Shown: piece by piece, positions 5,665-14,300 of the stretch
Layout: each line of letters begins with the position of its first letter
Position numbering within the stretch: the stretch's first letter is position 1
The notes under the pieces: generated by a model
Databases searched by the model: none
The model's input: the letters and a program-made list of their open reading frames with translations, nothing else
What the model was told of the DNA's origin: nothing
Program-made: the position numbers and the translations under genes
Assembly (NCBI RefSeq): GCF_900096915.1
Contig: NZ_FMYK01000001.1
Span: forward strand, 1-64,000
DNA length: 64,000 nucleotides
Direction: 5' to 3'
From: Acinetobacter marinus
GTDB lineage: Bacteria; Pseudomonadota; Gammaproteobacteria; Pseudomonadales; Moraxellaceae

Positions 5665-7560
5665 ATGCTTGAACGAAAGCCGATTAATATTTTGGTGACC
5701 TACCTCAAACAGCCGAATATCAATGGGTTTCGTTCGTTACTTTGGCAAGCGATTGCCGCAGTTGAAACCGATCAAATCGATGTGGTGGAATGCCATATCG
5801 CCGATGTAGAATCTGTTGCCAAAGATCTCGTTGCGCAGGGATGTCAAATATTATTGTGCACAGGAGCAACCGCAAGCTATCTACAAAACAAAATAAATAT
5901 CGATGTGCAAACCCTTGGTGCTGGCGCTTTTGATGTGATTCAAGCGATTTCCAATTTAAAGCAATATCAGCGTATCGCATTAATGGGAAATGCCTCTACT
6001 GTGAATCTGGCAGATTTCACGGACATTTTTGCATTAGATATTCAGCACTTTCATTATGATTCCTACTTGTCTGCTAAGCAGACGGTACAACGCATCAAAA
6101 ATCTTGGCTTTGATGCCATTATTGGCTCACCTGTTGTGGTCGAGCTTGCCATCAATGAAGGCATGGTCGGCTACTTGGCAATGAGTGTGCCATCTTTAAA
6201 GCTGTTACTCAAAAATGCATTGCGTACCCTTGAGAAACTCAAAAGAGAGCAGAACACCACCTTACGACTGACTGAAATATATAATCATTTGCACGAAGGC
6301 ATTGGTTTTATCACGAAGCAAAAGAAAATATCTTTTATCAATCATGCCATGAGTCAACTGTTGGAGCGAGATTTAGCTGAGATTATTGGTCAGTCAGCAC
6401 AAGTGCTTTTTCAAGGCATTCATTTTGAAGTTGATGAGGACAATGCGCATCAACTGATTCAATTTGAACAAAAAAAACTGGCTGTATATATTTCCAAGTT
6501 AAAAAATGATCATCTCAATGGTTATATTTTGCGGGTGCAAGAATTAAATGCCTTAGAGCACTCAAGTAGTCAATTTCGAAAGGTTAAAACACAGCATTTT
6601 AGTACCCGTTACCGCTTCGATCAGCTGCAGAGTCACGATGAAAATTTTCAGAAAACCATTGCCTTAGCCAAAGCCTATGGCAAAACGGATAGCACCATAT
6701 TAATCACAGGTGAAAGTGGTACAGGTAAAGAGGTTTTGGCGCAAAGTATTCACCAGATCAGCCAACGTAGCAAAGCGCCTTTCGTGGCGATCAATTGCGC
6801 ATCTTTTCCTGAAAGTTTGTTGGAGAGTGAGCTATTTGGTTATGCTGAAGGTGCATTCACAGGCGCCAAGAAAAATGGACGAATTGGATTGATCGAAACT
6901 GCCCATAATGGCACGTTATTTTTGGATGAAATCGGCGATATGCCGTTGCATTTGCAAACTCGCTTTTTACGGGTACTACAGGAGCGCCAAATTCATCGCT
7001 TAGGTTCGGTGGTGAGCCACATGGTCAATATTCGAGTCATTGCTGCGACCCATGCTGATCTCGAATCATTGGTGAAGCAAGGGCAATTTCGAGCCGATCT
7101 ATATTATCGTCTGAATATTTTACGCATCTTTGTGCCTGCCTTAAGGCAACGCCAGCATGATATTCTCTATCTTTCGTCATTATTTTTAATGCGCTTTCAA
7201 CGCACGCTGGACGATCTTCCCAAGCAACTACAACAAGCACTGCTTAAATATCGTTGGCCAGTTAATATTCGTGAGTTAGAAAATATGATCGAACGGATAC
7301 ACGTGCTATTACAACTCGATCAACAGTGGTTGCAATCTGATTTTTTACAGCAACAACTGCCTGAATTATTCATAGAGGCGCATGATCAGCCTATAGAGCA
7401 TTCCACGCCACTTAAAACCCTCAAAACGACACAAGAGTTAGCTCTCATCCAGCAGATGCTAGAGGAAGTCGATGGTGATCTAGATTTGGCGGCGCAAAGA
7501 TTAGGCATTAGTCGAACCACGTTGTGGCGACGCATGAAATTATTAAAAAATAGGGTCTAG
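5665..7560 (+). CDS. Sigma-54-dependent activator with PrpR-type sensor domain
   Basis: The 631-residue regulator has an N-terminal PrpR_N-like sensor (residues about 5-190), a PAS-like segment (about 205-300), an AAA+ sigma-54 interaction domain and a C-terminal Fis-type helix-turn-helix. Walker A GESGTGK starts near 349, the sigma-54 loop GAFTGA near 396, and Walker B reads LFLDEIGDM. The ATG at 5665 lies seven bases from GGAG and is preferred over GTG at 5662. It is the last gene of the operon and probably activates the promoter at 1500 when the sensor binds a pathway metabolite. In P. putida the sigma-54 regulator LvaR lies beside the lva operon. Confidence 0.9.
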   Translation: MLERKPINILVTYLKQPNINGFRSLLWQAIAAVETDQIDVVECHIADVESVAKDLVAQGCQILLCTGATASYLQNKINIDVQTLGAGAFDVIQAISNLKQYQRIALMGNASTVNLADFTDIFALDIQHFHYDSYLSAKQTVQRIKNLGFDAIIGSPVVVELAINEGMVGYLAMSVPSLKLLLKNALRTLEKLKREQNTTLRLTEIYNHLHEGIGFITKQKKISFINHAMSQLLERDLAEIIGQSAQVLFQGIHFEVDEDNAHQLIQFEQKKLAVYISKLKNDHLNGYILRVQELNALEHSSSQFRKVKTQHFSTRYRFDQLQSHDENFQKTIALAKAYGKTDSTILITGESGTGKEVLAQSIHQISQRSKAPFVAINCASFPESLLESELFGYAEGAFTGAKKNGRIGLIETAHNGTLFLDEIGDMPLHLQTRFLRVLQERQIHRLGSVVSHMVNIRVIAATHADLESLVKQGQFRADLYYRLNILRIFVPALRQRQHDILYLSSLFLMRFQRTLDDLPKQLQQALLKYRWPVNIRELENMIERIHVLLQLDQQWLQSDFLQQQLPELFIEAHDQPIEHSTPLKTLKTTQELALIQQMLEEVDGDLDLAAQRLGISRTTLWRRMKLLKNRV

Positions 7561-7586
7561 ATAACTGAATCGTAACCTATGAGTGT

Positions 7587-8288
7587 TTAAGTGCGCTCAA
7601 GATGTGATTGTAAATACGCCATGCCATCACTGGCATTCATATTGAGTCGTTGATATTGCGCAGGGATGCTGGATTGATCCGCTTTCGGATCAATGTAAAA
7701 TGCTTGACAGTGTGCTGGAATTTCATGAACTAAGGCTGCCACAGGATACACGGCAAGGCTGGTACCGATCACAATAAAAATATCCGCATCACGTGCGATA
7801 TGAATTGCCTGTTCATAGGCAGGCACTGCCTCACCAAACCACACCACGTGTGGACGTAGCGGATAGCCATTTGGGCAAAGATCAGACTCGACATCGAGCG
7901 CCCAACCCTCGATGGGATAGTAGGTTTCTTCAGCATCTAAGGACAATTTAGATGATTTAGCAAGTCGAATATTGCCATGCAGATGCAACACATTGGCACT
8001 GCCAGCTCGCTCATGTAGATCGTCAATATTTTGGGTGATGACATGGACGTTAAAATGCGCTTCAAACTGAGCAATGGCTAAATGCGCAGGATTAGGCTCG
8101 GCTTCGATGATTTGTTTACGCCGTTGATTATAAAACTGCTGAACCAATTTTGGATTTTTTGCCCAAGCCTCAGGCGTTGCGACATCTTCGATGCGATAAT
8201 TTTCCCAGAGTCCATCACTGTCCCGAAAGGTGTTAATCCCACTTTCGGCGCTCATGCCTGCACCTGAAAAGACCACGAGTTTTTTCAT
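7587..8288 (-). CDS. cobB: SIR2-family NAD-dependent deacylase, class III, lacking the zinc cysteines
   Basis: The 233-residue protein carries GAGMSAESG at residues 9-17, TQNIDD at 85-90 and catalytic His104 in HLHGN, the signature of sirtuins that remove acyl groups from lysine using NAD. Tyr53 and Arg56 (YNQR) are the pair that makes class III enzymes prefer succinyl and other acidic acyl groups. Only two cysteines occur in the whole protein, so the usual four-Cys zinc site is missing; the module between about 105 and 145 is shortened. It is 24 bases downstream of the DUF1615 gene on the same strand and converges on the sigma-54 activator. Confidence 0.88.
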   Translation of the reverse strand: MKKLVVFSGAGMSAESGINTFRDSDGLWENYRIEDVATPEAWAKNPKLVQQFYNQRRKQIIEAEPNPAHLAIAQFEAHFNVHVITQNIDDLHERAGSANVLHLHGNIRLAKSSKLSLDAEETYYPIEGWALDVESDLCPNGYPLRPHVVWFGEAVPAYEQAIHIARDADIFIVIGTSLAVYPVAALVHEIPAHCQAFYIDPKADQSSIPAQYQRLNMNASDGMAYLQSHLERT

Positions 8289-8312
8289 CAGCTTTTGCTC
8301 AAAAAATATGAA

Positions 8313-9482
8313 TTATTCGTCCAGTTTAATGCGTTTCGCTTTGGACATACAGCTCTGATAACGCCCATTGACACGTTCGGCAAACCAATTGGTATTATAA
8401 TCTCGGCTCAGTTTTGGTCCAGAAATCACCACTTTGGGCATGATGGCATACGGTGCTTTTTCACCTGTTTTTTCTTCAAATTTTGCTTTGATCAGTTGAT
8501 AGGTGTCGGTTTGTTCAAAGTCGATGGATTTTTCCAACTTCAAATCACTGCGAATCTGTCGTGGCGATGGAGCGGTTGGATTGGTGGAGAAATATTCGAT
8601 TAAGGCTTTTTCACTGCTACTTTTTTGCAGGCGAATATCATTGTCTTTGTTATAAAGTAATAGATCACCATCCAAATCGAGCTTGGCATCGGTCAAACGA
8701 TTCAGCATCTTTTGAAAAGCTGCATTACGGCTAGAGTACATGCCAGAGTTGTAGTCGGCAAAACGATACAACGGCTTTTCATATTCCGCAGGGTACATCA
8801 TCAAGCGGTGTATGCCGTAGTACAAGCCGCCTTGCTGGGTGTAGAGGTCATCCCGCAGTTGATTGATCGACATAAAACTACGTTTATGTGCTTTGGCATA
8901 GCGAATATGCACTTGCATCGAACCGAGCGTAGTAATCGGATTGAAATGTTCAGCGATGTCTTGTCCGACTAACTTAGCCGCACCTGCGACCATACCGACA
9001 TGATAATGCTTGGCAAAGTAATCAAACATTTCACGATAGAGCTGATCAAGTTCACGTTCGGTATGCACTTTTTCAAGGCGCATCAAGTAGTTGTCTTCTG
9101 GCGTAGGCTGGGTTTTCAGCATATTTTCAAAATATGTTGCCATGGTTTTGCCGAGTTTGTCCTCAAGGCGAGCGTTGATTTCTTTCACCGCTTTGGCACC
9201 GAGTCCTGGTACTTTTGGATCGGCAATAAAGTTCGACTCTTGATCAATCACCGCAATCATGGTGCAGACATTTTCTTTATCACGTTCGATGCCCAGCTCT
9301 TGGCTAATCGCAAAAATATCATCTGCCCAGCTTTGGCTTTCTTTGACACGATTTGGAATCAGTGTGTTGATCTGCTCGGCATCGAGTTGCGGCTCATGAT
9401 CTTGTTGAAACCAGTTGCCATCACAGGCCGTCAAAAGCAAACAGCTTGCAATAGTCAATGCACTACGTTGAAAAGTCGACAT
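8313..9482 (-). CDS. DUF1615-family lipoprotein
   Basis: From the ATG at 9482 the product is 389 residues and opens with a signal peptide ending in LLTAC (Cys20), a clear lipobox. A longer frame upstream to 9659 exists but would bury the signal peptide, so the shorter start is chosen. The body matches the DUF1615 family of Gram-negative envelope lipoproteins of unknown function. The segment MIAVIDQESNF resembles the catalytic-Glu region of lytic-transglycosylase-like folds, so a cell-wall role is possible but not established. It is transcribed toward cobB and away from dusB. Confidence 0.8.
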   Translation of the reverse strand: MSTFQRSALTIASCLLLTACDGNWFQQDHEPQLDAEQINTLIPNRVKESQSWADDIFAISQELGIERDKENVCTMIAVIDQESNFIADPKVPGLGAKAVKEINARLEDKLGKTMATYFENMLKTQPTPEDNYLMRLEKVHTERELDQLYREMFDYFAKHYHVGMVAGAAKLVGQDIAEHFNPITTLGSMQVHIRYAKAHKRSFMSINQLRDDLYTQQGGLYYGIHRLMMYPAEYEKPLYRFADYNSGMYSSRNAAFQKMLNRLTDAKLDLDGDLLLYNKDNDIRLQKSSSEKALIEYFSTNPTAPSPRQIRSDLKLEKSIDFEQTDTYQLIKAKFEEKTGEKAPYAIMPKVVISGPKLSRDYNTNWFAERVNGRYQSCMSKAKRIKLDE

Positions 9483-9708
9483 GACTTTTTTAGAAAAATA
9501 CAAATGTGGCATAGGATAGCGATGATTCCAGCAGACGAACTGAAAAGAAAGGAAGGACGAAAAAGGAATTATAGAATAAATTCGATGATGCAGTATACTA
9601 TGCGCCCAGTGAAATCGCATTAAAACTGCGCTGTATTTGCCGAGAGGCTGGCTGTGCATTTTAAGCGGATTCCTTTTTGATGAATTATTTGGCGAGTTTG
9701 CATTACTT

Positions 9709-10734
9709 ATGCGTATTGGTTCTTATCAACTTGACAATGCTCTGATCGTGGCACCGATGGCGGGTGTCACAGATCGTCCATTTCGCACGCTGTGCAAGCA
9801 CTTTGGTGCAGGGCATGCGGTCAGTGAAATGATGACTGCGGATAAGACCCTGCGTATGTCAAAAAAGAGTCTGTATCGTGCTAACTTTGACGGTGAACTT
9901 GCCCCAATCTCTGCACAAATCGCAGGTTCAGACCCTGAACAACTGGCGGAAGCTGCACGTTATCAAGTCGCTAATGGTGCGCAAATCGTTGATATTAATA
10001 TGGGCTGTCCTGCCAAAAAAGTCTGCAACAAACTCGCTGGCTCAGCACTACTGCAAGATGAAGAATTGGTACAGCGAATCTTAAATGCCGTGGTTGAAGC
10101 GGTTGATGTGCCTGTGACCTTAAAGACTCGACTTGGTTTTAAAAATGGCGAAGAAAATATCTTAAAAGTTGCCAAATATGCAGAGCAGGCGGGCATTGCA
10201 GCACTAGCTTTACACGGTCGTACTCGTGAAGATATGTATCTGAATACCGCTCGTTATGAATTGATCAAAGCGGTCAAACAATCGATCAATATTCCTGTGA
10301 TCGCCAATGGCGACATCGACAGCCCTGAAAAAGCCAAATATGTGCTGGACTATACAGGTGCTAATGCGATCATGATTGGTCGAGCGGCGCAAGGTCGTCC
10401 GTGGATATTTCGAGAGATTCAACACTTTTTGCAGACAGGAACGCATTTACAAGCCCCAGAAATTACCGAAATCCGAGACGTGCTATTAGGGCATTTGTCA
10501 GAGCTCTATCAATTTTATGGGGAATACTCAGGCTGTCGCATCGCGCGCAAACATATTGCGTGGTACAGCAAAGGCTTGCGAGAGAGTAATGCCTTTCGTC
10601 AAGCCATGTACAAAGTCGAATCGACTGCCGAGCAAGCGCAAGTGGTGGCAGATTATTTTGAGCAACTATTGCATCATGGTCAAAATCTTGCTGATGTGCA
10701 AGTTGAGCAAGTGGATCTGTTAGCAACACATTAA
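9709..10734 (+). CDS. dusB: tRNA-dihydrouridine synthase DusB
   Basis: The 341-residue enzyme reduces specific uridines of tRNA to dihydrouridine using FMN and NADPH. The N-terminus MRIGSYQLDN, the segment APMAGVTDRPFR, the NMGCPAKKVC active-site stretch with its catalytic Cys, and the TRLGF and IANGDI segments are DusB hallmarks. The ATG at 9709 gives the normal family start; the open frame extends to 9637 without support. In many gamma-proteobacteria dusB is followed by fis; here it is followed by a convergent SnoaL-like gene. Confidence 0.95.
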   Translation: MRIGSYQLDNALIVAPMAGVTDRPFRTLCKHFGAGHAVSEMMTADKTLRMSKKSLYRANFDGELAPISAQIAGSDPEQLAEAARYQVANGAQIVDINMGCPAKKVCNKLAGSALLQDEELVQRILNAVVEAVDVPVTLKTRLGFKNGEENILKVAKYAEQAGIAALALHGRTREDMYLNTARYELIKAVKQSINIPVIANGDIDSPEKAKYVLDYTGANAIMIGRAAQGRPWIFREIQHFLQTGTHLQAPEITEIRDVLLGHLSELYQFYGEYSGCRIARKHIAWYSKGLRESNAFRQAMYKVESTAEQAQVVADYFEQLLHHGQNLADVQVEQVDLLATH

Positions 10735-10773
10735 AGCGCTTTAAACCATTATCGACGCAATTGCGAGTTTACG

Positions 10774-11157
10774 TTATTTTACTTGAATCACATAAGACGT
10801 GATCGATTGTATCAATGTCGATTTGGTATTTTTAAAAAGATAAAAGTCTGCAAAGGCATATTGCTCGCCATTTTGCAAAGTGATTAAGCCGTTCACCGCA
10901 CCTTCTTTGCCATGTGAAATGACTTGATCAATCGTGATTTCAGTGACTTTTGTGGTGGATGTCATGTCTTGAATATTTTTTTGAAAATCTTCAATGCCAT
11001 CAATGATTTTGTCACCCAAAATCTGCCAATGAATGTCATCAGTGACATTGGCAATAATAAATGCTGTGTCGCCCGTGCCAAACGCCACATTAAAGTCTTT
11101 TAGAAATTCTCGCTTGGGCGAATTGGCACAACTCGTTTGAATCGTTACTTTGGTCAT
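10774..11157 (-). CDS. SnoaL/NTF2-like family protein
   Basis: The 127-residue protein fits the small alpha+beta barrel of NTF2/SnoaL-like proteins: an N-terminal helix followed by the segment FIIANVTDDIHWQILGDKII and a strand-rich C-terminus. Members include isomerases, hydrolases and simple ligand binders, and nothing in the sequence fixes a reaction. It stands alone, convergent with dusB, with a short AT-rich gap before the universal stress gene. Confidence 0.7.
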   Translation of the reverse strand: MTKVTIQTSCANSPKREFLKDFNVAFGTGDTAFIIANVTDDIHWQILGDKIIDGIEDFQKNIQDMTSTTKVTEITIDQVISHGKEGAVNGLITLQNGEQYAFADFYLFKNTKSTLIQSITSYVIQVK

Positions 11158-11230
11158 GTTGATCTATTCATGATTGGATATTGTCCTGATTTAATCATCG
11201 CTTCATTGAAAAAATTTCAAACAATAACGT

Positions 11231-11683
11231 TTAGCTCGACTGATGTTTAATCACCATCACAGGAATCGGCGACTGAGAGAGCACCGACTGCGCCACACTA
11301 CCCAAGACCAGTTTTTTTACCCCAGTACGACCATGTGAACCCATGATAATCAAATCCGCACCCACTTCGTCTGCCACATGAATAATGCCTTCTGCAGGAT
11401 TGCCATGGAAAATCTTGGAATTGACTTCGATGTTCTCACGATCAAAACTCATGGTAATATCATGCAACTGTGCTTTGGCATTAGCTTCAGCTTCCATGAA
11501 ATGTTCGGTAATCGATGGTGCAACTTTATAAAAATCCACGCCAACATAGGGGTCGACTGCCACCACACTGAGGATAGTTACTTCGGCTTGGCATAATTTT
11601 GCCAGCTCTAAAGCATGATCGATGGCAGCATAAGAAATCGGTGAATCATCCACAGGGACAAGAATATGTTGGTAGCTCATCAT
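11231..11683 (-). CDS. Universal stress protein, UspA family
   Basis: The 150-residue protein opens with YQHILVPVDDSPIS and ends with the ATP-binding motif GSHGRTGVKKLVLGSVAQSV, the G-2x-G-9x-G(S/T) signature of ATP-binding Usp proteins. Two adjacent ATG codons begin the frame; an AAGGA site fits either. Such proteins are usually induced under growth arrest or stress. It is probably monocistronic and divergent from lysS. Confidence 0.93.
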   Translation of the reverse strand: MMSYQHILVPVDDSPISYAAIDHALELAKLCQAEVTILSVVAVDPYVGVDFYKVAPSITEHFMEAEANAKAQLHDITMSFDRENIEVNSKIFHGNPAEGIIHVADEVGADLIIMGSHGRTGVKKLVLGSVAQSVLSQSPIPVMVIKHQSS

Positions 11684-11801
11684 TATTTCCTTACATTTTA
11701 AATTTTATCTAATTTATTGATAACACATGGCTGGATTGGATGCAATTTGCAAATTTTTTAAATTGTATCGCCGTGCAAAAGTGCGAAATCCGATGCTTTT
11801 C

Positions 11802-11810
11802 TGCTAGAAT
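11802..11810 (+). promoter_or_regulatory. Extended -10 promoter of lysS
   Basis: TGC-TAGAAT forms an extended -10 box 45 bases before the lysS start codon. No good -35 is visible at the right distance, which is common for extended -10 promoters. Confidence 0.5.
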
Positions 11811-11854
11811 AGCGCACTTTCAAATTATTCATTCTCTTAGATATCGAGGCAAAG

Positions 11855-13384
11855 ATGACGCAAAATAACGCTCAATCGACTTCCGAACCACAAATTTCTG
11901 AAAACGATTTAATCGCACAGCGTCATGCCAAATTAAAACAAATTCAGGAAAAAGCGGAACAGTCTAATCTCAGCCCGTATCCGAACAGTTTTAAACGTGA
12001 GCACTATGCAGGCGATTTGCAAGCGCAGTTCCTCGAGCAAACCAAAGAACAAATCGAAGCGGCAGAGCATGTCTATGTCAAAGTCGCAGGGCGTGTCATG
12101 CTTAATCGTGGCTCGTTCATCGTCATTCAGGACATGACAGGGCGCATTCAGCTTTATGTTGCACGTAAAGAGCTTGATGAAGATACACTGGCAACCATCA
12201 AAGGCTTGGACTTGGGCGACATTATTGCAGTGTCTGGCTATATCGGTCGTTCGGGCAAGGGCGATTTGTATGTGCATATCGAACAGTTTGAGTTACTGAC
12301 CAAATCATTGCGCCCATTGCCTGATAAATTCCACGGCTTATCGGATACTGAAGCGAAATATCGTAAGCGTTATCTTGACCTGATCGTCAATGAAGAAACA
12401 CGTAAAACTTTTGAAATTCGTGCACAAGTCGTTGCAGGTATCCGTCAATTTTTGACAGCACAGCGCTACATGGAAGTCGAAACACCAATGATGCACGTCA
12501 TCCCCGGTGGTGCGGCGGCGAAACCGTTTGAAACACATCATAATGCATTGGATATGCCATTATTCTTGCGTATTGCGCCTGAGCTGTATTTGAAGCGTCT
12601 TGTGGTTGGTGGTTTTGAGCGTGTGTTTGAGATCAATCGTAACTTCCGTAACGAAGGTGTATCGACCCGTCACAATCCAGAATTTACTATGATCGAGTTC
12701 TATCAAGCCTATGCAGATTATAAGGATTTGATGGAATTGACTGAGAATATGCTGGAGAAATTGGCAATCGATATTCTAGGTTCGACTGATGTGCCGTATG
12801 GTGAAGAAGTATTTAGCTTCAAAGGGCCATTTAAGAAAATCTCTATGTTCGATGCGATCTTAGAACATAATCCTGAATTTACTGCTGAAAATGTCGGTGA
12901 TCGTGAATTCTTAGCGGACTATGTGAAAAACACGCTGAAAGAACAAGTCAAACCGTTCTTTGGCTTGGGCAAGTTGCAAACCATCGTGTTTGAAGAAACC
13001 GTAGAAACCAAACTTCGTCAGCCAACGTTCATTACGGAATATCCAGCGGAAACCTCACCGCTGGCACGTCGTAATGATCACAATCCACACATTACTGATC
13101 GTTTTGAATTCTTTATCGGTGGTCGTGAGCTTGCCAATGGTTTCTCGGAGTTGAATGACCCGATCGACCAAGCAGAGCGTTTCCAAGCACAAGTGGTTGA
13201 GAAAGATGCAGGTGATGATGAAGCGATGCATTACGATGCAGACTTTATCGAAGCACTTGAATACGGTTTGCCACCGACCGCAGGTGAAGGCATCGGGATT
13301 GACCGTTTGGTGATGCTATTCGCCAATGCTCCAAGTATCCGTGATGTGATCTTGTTCCCGCATATGCGTCGTAAAGAAGGTTAA
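11855..13384 (+). CDS. lysS: Lysine--tRNA ligase (class II)
   Basis: The 509-residue enzyme charges tRNA-Lys. An N-terminal OB-fold anticodon-binding domain (about 70-170) precedes the class II catalytic core. Motif 2 is seen in FRNEGVSTRHNPEFTM and motif 3 in GIGIDRLVMLF near the C-terminus. The length matches E. coli LysS. A short hairpin terminator follows directly, so the gene is transcribed alone. Confidence 0.97.
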   Translation: MTQNNAQSTSEPQISENDLIAQRHAKLKQIQEKAEQSNLSPYPNSFKREHYAGDLQAQFLEQTKEQIEAAEHVYVKVAGRVMLNRGSFIVIQDMTGRIQLYVARKELDEDTLATIKGLDLGDIIAVSGYIGRSGKGDLYVHIEQFELLTKSLRPLPDKFHGLSDTEAKYRKRYLDLIVNEETRKTFEIRAQVVAGIRQFLTAQRYMEVETPMMHVIPGGAAAKPFETHHNALDMPLFLRIAPELYLKRLVVGGFERVFEINRNFRNEGVSTRHNPEFTMIEFYQAYADYKDLMELTENMLEKLAIDILGSTDVPYGEEVFSFKGPFKKISMFDAILEHNPEFTAENVGDREFLADYVKNTLKEQVKPFFGLGKLQTIVFEETVETKLRQPTFITEYPAETSPLARRNDHNPHITDRFEFFIGGRELANGFSELNDPIDQAERFQAQVVEKDAGDDEAMHYDADFIEALEYGLPPTAGEGIGIDRLVMLFANAPSIRDVILFPHMRRKEG

Positions 13385-13409
13385 CTTCTTTTAGCTGTTA
13401 TTTTAAGAC

Positions 13410-13434
13410 AAAGCCCTCGTTTGAGGGCTTTTCT
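13410..13434 (+). terminator. Rho-independent terminator of lysS
   Basis: AAGCCCTC pairs with GAGGGCTT over a tetraloop and is followed by TT-rich sequence. Confidence 0.8.
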
Positions 13435-13505
13435 GAATGTGCATATCTATATTTTATTTCATGGAAATTAGTTAAGATAAGCGTGCTTACATATACTGGT
13501 TAAAA

Positions 13506-14270
13506 ATGTCAAAATATCTATTGTTTATTAAAGAAAATTTAAGTCTAATCATACTTATTCCCACGATTCTTGGGGGGATATATCAAGTATTAAATATTCT
13601 TACTATTATAGGATTGCCATACATTAGATTTTTTTCAATTTCACAAGTTGTACCTGATGGGTTGATGATATTAGTCTCTTTATGCGTTTCATTACTAATT
13701 TTCTTTATATTTAAATTCTACATAAATGGTTATTTTAATAAGAGAAATGGCAAAATTGATCAGGTTTTTAGAAATACTTTGAAAACATCTTTAATGTATA
13801 TAATTGGTTCATTGATATTTATTTCCTTATTGTTTGTGGGTAAATATTTTTTCTATCCAAAAAATATTTCTTTTGCTGAGGATAAAATATTTACTTATGT
13901 GATTATATTGTTTTTATTGTTTTCTTTTAATATTATGATACATAATGTTATAATATTGTTTAATTGTATTGGGGTAAGTTTGGGTAATATCTCGAATAGT
14001 TTTAAAGCAAAATTTGAGGTTTTATTAACATTTTTTGCAATTATCTTTGTTATTTTATTAATGCGTGAGATTGTATCTTGGAATAATTACATAAATCACT
14101 TAGATAATTTTAGCAATATTGAGGTGTTTAGTAAAAAATATGGTAACTCTGCTAAATTTTTATATATGAATAGAGATTACGCTTTTTATGAAATAACAAA
14201 TGATCAAGGTAACGCCCAAATCCTTGTTGTTGAAGCAAAAGATCTAATGTCATTAAAATTAAATAAATAA
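13506..14270 (+). CDS. Unrecognised polytopic membrane protein, strongly AT-rich
   Basis: The 254-residue product has about five hydrophobic segments (roughly 14-38, 50-72, 95-115, 130-155 and 175-195) and a soluble C-terminal tail of about 60 residues. Codon use is dominated by A/T-ending codons (Ile, Phe, Lys and Asn rich) and differs clearly from lysS and the DUF2797 gene on either side, which suggests recent acquisition. No motif of a known transporter or enzyme is visible. A shared hairpin at 14266 ends it. A phage- or plasmid-derived inner-membrane protein is possible. Confidence 0.65.
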   Translation: MSKYLLFIKENLSLIILIPTILGGIYQVLNILTIIGLPYIRFFSISQVVPDGLMILVSLCVSLLIFFIFKFYINGYFNKRNGKIDQVFRNTLKTSLMYIIGSLIFISLLFVGKYFFYPKNISFAEDKIFTYVIILFLLFSFNIMIHNVIILFNCIGVSLGNISNSFKAKFEVLLTFFAIIFVILLMREIVSWNNYINHLDNFSNIEVFSKKYGNSAKFLYMNRDYAFYEITNDQGNAQILVVEAKDLMSLKLNK

Positions 14271-14295
14271 AGGCTTTGTTTGTAAAGCCTTTATT
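14266..14295. terminator. Bidirectional hairpin terminator
   Basis: AATAAAGGCTTT pairs perfectly with AAAGCCTTTATT over a six-base loop, with A and T tracts on both sides, so it can end both the membrane-protein gene and the convergent DUF2797 gene. Confidence 0.8.
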
Positions 14296-14300
14296 GAAAA

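Noticed and set aside
8295..9623. Long plus-strand ORFs (102 and 207 codons) opposite the DUF1615 gene
   Set aside because: They are antisense shadows of a lipoprotein gene with a clear signal peptide; their residue composition (His, Phe, Ile and Cys rich) is typical of reverse-strand text.
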